Assembly (NCBI RefSeq): GCF_003184185.1
Contig: NZ_QHJG01000035.1
Coordinates: 1-51,958, forward strand
Direction of reading: 5' to 3'
DNA: 51,958 nt
From: Legionella qingyii
GTDB lineage: Bacteria; Pseudomonadota; Gammaproteobacteria; Legionellales; Legionellaceae
In this document: one piece after another, positions 46,999 to 51,958 of the stretch
Layout: every line of letters starts with the position of its first letter
Numbering within the stretch: position 1 is the stretch's first letter
The notes under the pieces: generated by a model
What the model saw: only the letters and a program-made list of their open reading frames with translations
What the model was told of the DNA's origin: nothing
Databases searched by the model: none
Position numbers and translations under genes: made by a program

Positions 46999-47727
46999 AT
47001 GAAATTAATTACTTTAAATTTATGGGGAGGCCGCATACGAGGCCCTTTATTAGACTTTATCAATAAACATCGTGATATTGATATTTTTTGTTTTCAGGAG
47101 GTATATTACAACGCTCATCGTACTGTAACCGAAGAAGATAGAGAACTTAGTCTAAATATTTTTTCTGATCTGCAGCAGCTCCTTCCTAATCATTTTTCCA
47201 TTTTTAAACCTGCTGTCGAAAACATTTATGGAATTGCAATGTTATTGAAAAATAACATCGATATATTAGGAGAAGGAGATATAAATATTCATCAAAAACA
47301 ACATTATCCAGGAATAGGATTAAATCACCCTAGAAATTTGCAATGGGTCGAATGTGAAGTAGATAAAAAAACTTACTCCATACTTAATGTTCATGGACTC
47401 TGGAATGGTCAAGGTAAAAATGACACTCCGGAGCGAATCAATCAATCACAACGTATTCGACATTTTATGGATACCATTAATACACCTAAAATATTATGTG
47501 GTGACTTTAACTTAAGACCTGACACGAAAAGCATGCATATCCTAGAGCAAAGGATGAATAATTTAATAAAAAATAATAATGTTAGCTCAACAAGAACAAG
47601 TTATTACAAAAAGGAAGAAAAATTTGCAGATTATATTCTGACTTCACCGGATATTATTGTTAATGAATTCACTGTTATGGAAGATGAAGTCTCAGATCAC
47701 GCTCCATTATATCTTGATTTTATTTAG
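46999..47727 (+). CDS. Endonuclease/exonuclease/phosphatase-family protein
   Basis: This 242-residue protein has the EEP fold: MKLITLNLWGG, IDIFCFQEVYY with the catalytic Glu, LNVHGLWNGQGKNDTPERINQ, ILCGDFNLRPD, and the closing SDHAPLYLDF. The start is the ATG at 46999, preceded by AAGGAA; a longer frame begins inside coaE. Metal ligands look intact, but the substrate (DNA, phospholipid or phosphoinositide) cannot be read from the sequence. It is convergent with the unknown gene at 47764. Confidence 0.85.
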   Translation: MKLITLNLWGGRIRGPLLDFINKHRDIDIFCFQEVYYNAHRTVTEEDRELSLNIFSDLQQLLPNHFSIFKPAVENIYGIAMLLKNNIDILGEGDINIHQKQHYPGIGLNHPRNLQWVECEVDKKTYSILNVHGLWNGQGKNDTPERINQSQRIRHFMDTINTPKILCGDFNLRPDTKSMHILEQRMNNLIKNNNVSSTRTSYYKKEEKFADYILTSPDIIVNEFTVMEDEVSDHAPLYLDFI

Positions 47728-47763
47728 CCAAAAATTTAAAGCCAATAAGCACCCAATTGCCCA

Positions 47764-48774
47764 CTATATATTTTTATATATTGAATTCATTTCCCTTGTT
47801 TTTATTTCGACATTAGACAATTTTTTATCTAGTACATTTATATCGGGAATATAGAATTGATAGTGTCCAGCAACATTATTAACGGTTATATCCAGACCTT
47901 TTTCAAGAGTTTTATCCCTTAGTTCCGTCTTAAATTCTCGGTCTTGTTTAGTAGTAATTAGTAGTTGATTACGTACCAGAGAAATCTCAGGAATGTCTTT
48001 ACAGGTAATATGTAAATTATCTAGATAACTAACTAGTTTCATAATTACCTTTTCAGTCTGATAATCAGACGTTGTCAAACCCGTAATTTGAATACCCATA
48101 TAATTAGTCATTGGTTTTCTATCAAAAAAGGCCTGTCTCTGAGCCGTTTTTTCACTTTCATTTTCTTCATTAGAAAGCTCTCTTCGATGTCCATTAAGTA
48201 AATATAAGTTGTGGCTTAACACAACTGAAAGCATCGTAGATACTTGAAATGGAAATAAACTAGAACATTGGTAATTATTTATAATTTGACTTAGGTAAGT
48301 AACAAAGTTATCTTGGTCTATAAGAAATGAGTTGGAAATATACCGCAAAGCATCCTTTTCCTCCGGGTATTTTTCTAAGTGAGTGTAAAGAGCTTCTAAT
48401 GGTTCTGCAAGGGCAGGTGCAAAATCACTTGATACTAAAAACATACTTAAACCACCACGTTCTTCAGCTCCCTTTTCGAAAGCAGTAAGTAAATTCAACA
48501 TGAGTTGCAATGTATCCCCCTGAATTTTGCTACTTTTAAGAACACTCAATCCCATTCTTTCTTCAACATTTCTTTTATAGTTTATGTAAACATCCTCAAT
48601 TGCTAGTATTTGATTAATATCTTTAGCCGAAAATGGCCTGATCTGCTGCAATGATAATTGTGGACTCTTAAAATCATAGAGATACCCATATGTATCAATG
48701 CATTCATTCAATTCCTTAACCGTATACACAGCACCACTTTCAGATTTAAACTCGATGGGATTTTCGTTTAACAT
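47764..48774 (-). CDS. Unknown 336-residue protein, effector-like
   Basis: This soluble, mostly helical protein has no signal peptide. The first 55 residues (NPIEFKSESGAVYTVKELNE onward, to FKSPQLSLQQIRPFSAKDIN) loosely recall the spacing of U-box E3 domains (PI...G..Y...L...I...P.S), which several Legionella effectors carry, but key residues are too diverged to be sure. The rest (about 70-336) is unrecognised. The end is lysine-rich (IKTREMNSIYKNI). It has a 430-bp upstream region of its own and is flanked by housekeeping genes, consistent with an acquired accessory gene. Confidence 0.6.
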   Translation of the reverse strand: MLNENPIEFKSESGAVYTVKELNECIDTYGYLYDFKSPQLSLQQIRPFSAKDINQILAIEDVYINYKRNVEERMGLSVLKSSKIQGDTLQLMLNLLTAFEKGAEERGGLSMFLVSSDFAPALAEPLEALYTHLEKYPEEKDALRYISNSFLIDQDNFVTYLSQIINNYQCSSLFPFQVSTMLSVVLSHNLYLLNGHRRELSNEENESEKTAQRQAFFDRKPMTNYMGIQITGLTTSDYQTEKVIMKLVSYLDNLHITCKDIPEISLVRNQLLITTKQDREFKTELRDKTLEKGLDITVNNVAGHYQFYIPDINVLDKKLSNVEIKTREMNSIYKNI

Positions 48775-49204
48775 TTGATAATTACTCCCTTAAGTCGTCA
48801 TGAACATTTATCACACCAAAGTAATGATCAAAAACGAATCTAGATAATCAAATATTAGCATAAAAGTTAAATTAATTTACTTTTATTTTAGAAAGCTTAT
48901 CTAACAATTAGTGCACCTTAGCCAGCAAGCATTAATTCGAGGTCACGCCCTAGCTAAAGGATTTGCATTTGAAGACTCATGTTATAATTTGAATAAGCAA
49001 AGGTTATAAGGCAGGTGTTAGCCAGATCGTTCCTGGACAAAGGTTGGTTTGTTAATATTACTTCAACAACTAGCTCTACTCTATAATTCATCTTTAAAAA
49101 ACTCGGTTTTTCAACCTCATTATAAAAATCGAAATCTATTTTGTATATGTAAACTAAATAGCTTTACCAAAATAAGTGCATCCATTCACCCAAGCGACAG
49201 CCTT
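48775..49204. other. 430-bp region without a gene
   Basis: This lies between the mutT stop and the start of the unknown gene at 48774. It is A/T-rich and includes TATAAT near 48983 but no matching -35 at good spacing. No RNA gene, hairpin terminator or clear gene remnant is recognised. Confidence 0.5.
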
Positions 49205-49633
49205 TTATAAAGATTCATTACAACATAAATAGTTCTGTACCATTGCAATTACTTTCCGATTGGCTTCAGGGAAATGTTCGTGATTTAACTCATGCGGATA
49301 AACCCACTTCATGGCCAATTGCCCTTCCAGGCATGAAGGAGCACCAGCAAATTGGCTTACAAGAAAAATAATTAATTTTACTTCTTTATCAGAATATTGA
49401 TGATTAATTTCACTCAATAATTTGTATTGTAAAACATCTAATCCAACCTCTTCCTTGATTTCTCGAATCAGTGCGGATCCTGAAGGCTCATCAGCCTCCA
49501 ACTTACCGCCAGGAAACTCCCAACATCCTCCATGAGGAACATTAAAAGGACGTTGGGTAATCAAGATACGCTGCTGTTCATCAACAATAACCGCTACAGC
49601 AACTTCAATGCTCAAGCCAAGCTTCCATGACAT
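49205..49633 (-). CDS. mutT: 8-oxo-dGTP diphosphatase (MutT-type Nudix hydrolase)
   Basis: This enzyme cleans oxidised dGTP from the nucleotide pool. The 142-residue protein has the Nudix box [20 protein letters not shown] followed by EVGL, near residues 43-66, and WEFPGG just before it, as in MutT. The ATG at 49633 overlaps the end of secA by 22 bp but has no ribosome site. A TTG at 49615 ([10 protein letters not shown] follows) overlaps the secA TGA and has GGAAG upstream, so it may be the real start, giving 136 residues. The secA-mutT order is common in gammaproteobacteria. Confidence 0.92.
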   Translation of the reverse strand: MSWKLGLSIEVAVAVIVDEQQRILITQRPFNVPHGGCWEFPGGKLEADEPSGSALIREIKEEVGLDVLQYKLLSEINHQYSDKEVKLIIFLVSQFAGAPSCLEGQLAMKWVYPHELNHEHFPEANRKVIAMVQNYLCCNESL

Positions 49634-51958
49634 GTTTTATATTTTTTACCCGAACCACATGGACAAGGATCGTTTCGACCGATTTTCTTCTCATGTCTTC
49701 TGTATGTTTGAGTCGTCTCTTCTTCATTTTCATCAACATAATTACCGTGTTGTAAGCTCATCTTACTCACTTGCTCAGCACGTCGTTGCTCTTCAACTGC
49801 GTTAACATCTTCTTCAGTTTGAATTTCAACTGAAGAAATCAAACGAATTACATCATACTTTAAATTATCAAGCATGGTAGTAAACAAGGCGAAGGCTTCT
49901 TTTTTATACTCTTGCTTTGGATCTTTTTGTGCATAGCCGCGCAAATGAATTCCTTGACGTAATTGATCCATTACAGCTAAGTGTTCACGCCATTGATTAT
50001 CTAAAGTTTGCAAAATCACTGATTTTTCAAACTGAGACATCGTGGCTCTGCCAGCCTGTTTTACTTTTTCATCATATTTCTTAGCTGAAATGTCAAGAAT
50101 TTTATCTTTTATTTGTTCTGGTTGAATATGATGATCTGCTTCAATCCATTCAAGCACAGGAGCCTTAAGTTTGAACTCATCAGTCAACACTTCACTTAAA
50201 GATTTTGGATCCCATTGATCTTCCAGACTTTGTGGAGGAATATAAGTATCAACAAGATTTGATATGACTTCCTCTCTCATAATATTGACCACTTCTTCAG
50301 TATCTGTCATAGCCATGATTGAGGCTCGTTGCGTATAGATAACCTGTCTTTGATCATTAGCCACATTGTCGTAATCCAACAACTGCTTTCTCACATCAAA
50401 ATGATGCCCCTCAAGTTTCCGTTGAGCATTCTCAATTGCTTTGGTTACTAAACTATGTTCAATCGGTTCCCCTGGCTTCATTCCCAAACGACGCATCATC
50501 GACGCAACACGCTCTGAAGCAAATATTCGCATTAAATTATCTTCAAGAGATAAGTAGAAGCGACTGCTCCCCACATCACCCTGACGGCCTGAGCGTCCCC
50601 GCAACTGATTATCGATTCGACGCGACTCATGTCGTTCTGAACCTATAATTCTTAATCCACCTGCCGCAATTACTTCATCATGACGTTTCTGCCATAACTG
50701 TTTTACAGCGTCGATTTCTTCAGCGCTTGCAGTTTCAGGCAGTTGCGCTAAATCAGCAGACATGCTTCCACCAAGAACAATATCCGTTCCTCGTCCAGCC
50801 ATATTTGTAGCAATAGTTACTGCACCTGGGCGACCTGCTTCAGCAATAATTTGCGCCTCTTTTTCATGGAATTTGGCATTAAGTACTTGATGTTTAATAT
50901 TTTCTTTTTTAAGAAGTTGACTTAAAAACTCAGATGCTTCAATCGAAACAGTACCCACAAGGACAGGTTGTTTGCGAGCAATACACTCACGGATGTCCGC
51001 TATAACGGCCTCGAATTTATCTTTCTGTGTTAAATAAACCAGATCCGACTCGTCTTTTCGCACCATAGGTTTATTGGTTGGAATTACAACTACATCAAGA
51101 TTATAGATTTGCTGTAATTCGTAAGCTTCTGTGTCAGCGGTTCCAGTCATGCCCGACAATTTATTATACATACGGAAAAAATTCTGGAATGTAATTGAAG
51201 CAAGAGTCTGGTTTTCATTTTGAATCGAAACACCTTCTTTAGCTTCAACGGCCTGATGTAAGCCTTCAGACCATCGCCGACCAGGCATTGTTCGACCAGT
51301 ATGTTCGTCAACAATAATAACCTGTCCATCCTTCACGATATAATCGACATCGCGATGAAACATAGCATGGGCCTTTAATGCTGCATTTACGTGATGCATT
51401 AACATAATGTTGCTAGCATGATATAAGCTCTCACCCTGATCCAGAAGTTTTGCTTTAACCAGTAACTCTTCTATATGTTGATGGCCTATATCAGTAAGAT
51501 GTGCCTGCTTTTGCTTCTCATCGACAGTATAATCCCCTTCACCACCCTCTTCCTCTTGTTTCTTCAAATGGGGAATCAATGTATTGATTTTGATGTAAAG
51601 TTCAGAACTATCTTCAGCCGCACCCGAAATAATGAGAGGTGTACGTGCCTCATCAATAAGAATGGAGTCTACTTCGTCCACTATAGCAAAATTCAACTCT
51701 CGTTGTACCTTGTCTTCAAGACTAAATGCCATATTATCGCGTAAATAATCAAAGCCGTACTCATTGTTCGTTCCATAAACAATATCGCACCGATACGCTT
51801 CTTGTTTTGCTGAATGGGACATATCGGGATAAATCACACCCACAGTTAACCCCAAAAATTCAAATATAGGCTTCATCCATTGACTGTCACGTTTAGCAAG
51901 ATAATCATTCACAGTAACAACATGTACACCATGGCCAGTAATTGCATTTAAATATGCA
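49612..51958 (-). CDS. secA: Protein translocase ATPase SecA, main and C-terminal part (cut by window edge)
   Basis: This part runs off the right edge and continues, after the end overlap, into the 5' part at 1-406. It holds [16 protein letters not shown], the DEAD-like [20 protein letters not shown], the preprotein-crosslinking region, [12 protein letters not shown], the second ATPase lobe ([14 protein letters not shown], then [10 protein letters not shown]), the helical scaffold, and the zinc-binding tail [17 protein letters not shown] that contacts SecB and ribosomes. Together the two parts make an 896-residue protein with no frame break. mutT follows with overlapping ends. Confidence 0.97.
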   Translation of the reverse strand, partial: AYLNAITGHGVHVVTVNDYLAKRDSQWMKPIFEFLGLTVGVIYPDMSHSAKQEAYRCDIVYGTNNEYGFDYLRDNMAFSLEDKVQRELNFAIVDEVDSILIDEARTPLIISGAAEDSSELYIKINTLIPHLKKQEEEGGEGDYTVDEKQKQAHLTDIGHQHIEELLVKAKLLDQGESLYHASNIMLMHHVNAALKAHAMFHRDVDYIVKDGQVIIVDEHTGRTMPGRRWSEGLHQAVEAKEGVSIQNENQTLASITFQNFFRMYNKLSGMTGTADTEAYELQQIYNLDVVVIPTNKPMVRKDESDLVYLTQKDKFEAVIADIRECIARKQPVLVGTVSIEASEFLSQLLKKENIKHQVLNAKFHEKEAQIIAEAGRPGAVTIATNMAGRGTDIVLGGSMSADLAQLPETASAEEIDAVKQLWQKRHDEVIAAGGLRIIGSERHESRRIDNQLRGRSGRQGDVGSSRFYLSLEDNLMRIFASERVASMMRRLGMKPGEPIEHSLVTKAIENAQRKLEGHHFDVRKQLLDYDNVANDQRQVIYTQRASIMAMTDTEEVVNIMREEVISNLVDTYIPPQSLEDQWDPKSLSEVLTDEFKLKAPVLEWIEADHHIQPEQIKDKILDISAKKYDEKVKQAGRATMSQFEKSVILQTLDNQWREHLAVMDQLRQGIHLRGYAQKDPKQEYKKEAFALFTTMLDNLKYDVIRLISSVEIQTEEDVNAVEEQRRAEQVSKMSLQHGNYVDENEEETTQTYRRHEKKIGRNDPCPCGSGKKYKTCHGSLA
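51897..51958. repeat. Terminal direct repeat, right copy (62 bp)
   Basis: This is identical to positions 1-62. It places the secA reading frame of the right edge in register with that of the left edge (codon at 51912-51910 equals 16-14, and 406 and 16 share the same frame). Confidence 0.97.

Noticed and set aside
1..51958. CRISPR arrays, tRNA or rRNA genes, transposase or phage genes
   Set aside because: None was seen on reading either strand. The only mobile-like feature is the non-coding palindrome at 14.6 kb.

Overview
The window reads as a 52 kb piece of an AT-rich gammaproteobacterial chromosome, most likely a member of the Legionellaceae. That assignment is inferred from the AT-rich codon use, Legionella-like housekeeping proteins (a SecA that reconstructs to 896 residues, RelA, RlmD, a MaoC-Pta fusion next to AckA), and several small accessory proteins of the kind Legionella uses as secreted effectors, including a probable SH2-domain protein.

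The two ends overlap. Bases 1-62 equal bases 51897-51958, and closing the sequence there (unit of 51,896 bp) joins the secA N-terminus at the left edge, in frame, to the secA C-terminus at the right edge. The sequence therefore behaves as a circle or a circularly permuted tandem unit, although it carries chromosomal housekeeping genes and no recognisable plasmid or phage replication, partition or integrase gene.

Layout. Positions 0-13.5 kb (minus strand, except one small gene): secA 5' end, dusA, recJ, a conserved hypothetical, alaC, relA and rlmD. A 576-bp gene-free stretch with three perfect DnaA boxes follows, then ackA, a MaoC-Pta fusion and hsp20. Positions 13.6-14.7 kb: a zinc alcohol dehydrogenase whose last 14 codons come from a 126-bp palindromic MITE-like element. 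Positions 14.9-21.3 kb is an accessory region with decaying genes: a dimethylarginine dimethylaminohydrolase with an amino-acid permease broken by one stop codon, a coiled-coil protein, a probable N-acyltransferase/cyclic-nucleotide-binding protein and a ThiF/E1-like enzyme (each broken by a one-base homopolymer loss), and a protein with a CheD/CNF-like Cys...His pattern.

Positions 21.7-26.2 kb: a tripartite efflux operon (outer-membrane factor, MarR regulator, EmrA-like and EmrB-like proteins). Positions 26.6-32.8 kb: OmpW, then a respiratory operon with cydA, cydB, the 38-residue cydX, a UbiH-family hydroxylase and hemN. Positions 32.9-38.9 kb: an HD-GYP phosphodiesterase, a FadL-like porin, the SH2-like protein, and the downstream genes of an operon starting at 39.3 kb that encodes a bufferin-type (DUF2282) peptide, YceI, cytochrome b561 and a second YceI. 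Positions 39.4-44.3 kb: the biotin genes bioBFHD with divergent bioA. Positions 44.3-49.6 kb: a redox-type EAL phosphodiesterase overlapping a duplicated cysteine-rich exported protein, coaE, an endonuclease/phosphatase-family protein, an unknown effector-like protein, and mutT next to secA.

The strongest leads are the circular closure, the acyltransferase/E1 pair, the SH2 protein, the bufferin operon lacking bufB/bufC, and the DnaA-box cluster. All assignments come from reading the sequence. No database search was run.
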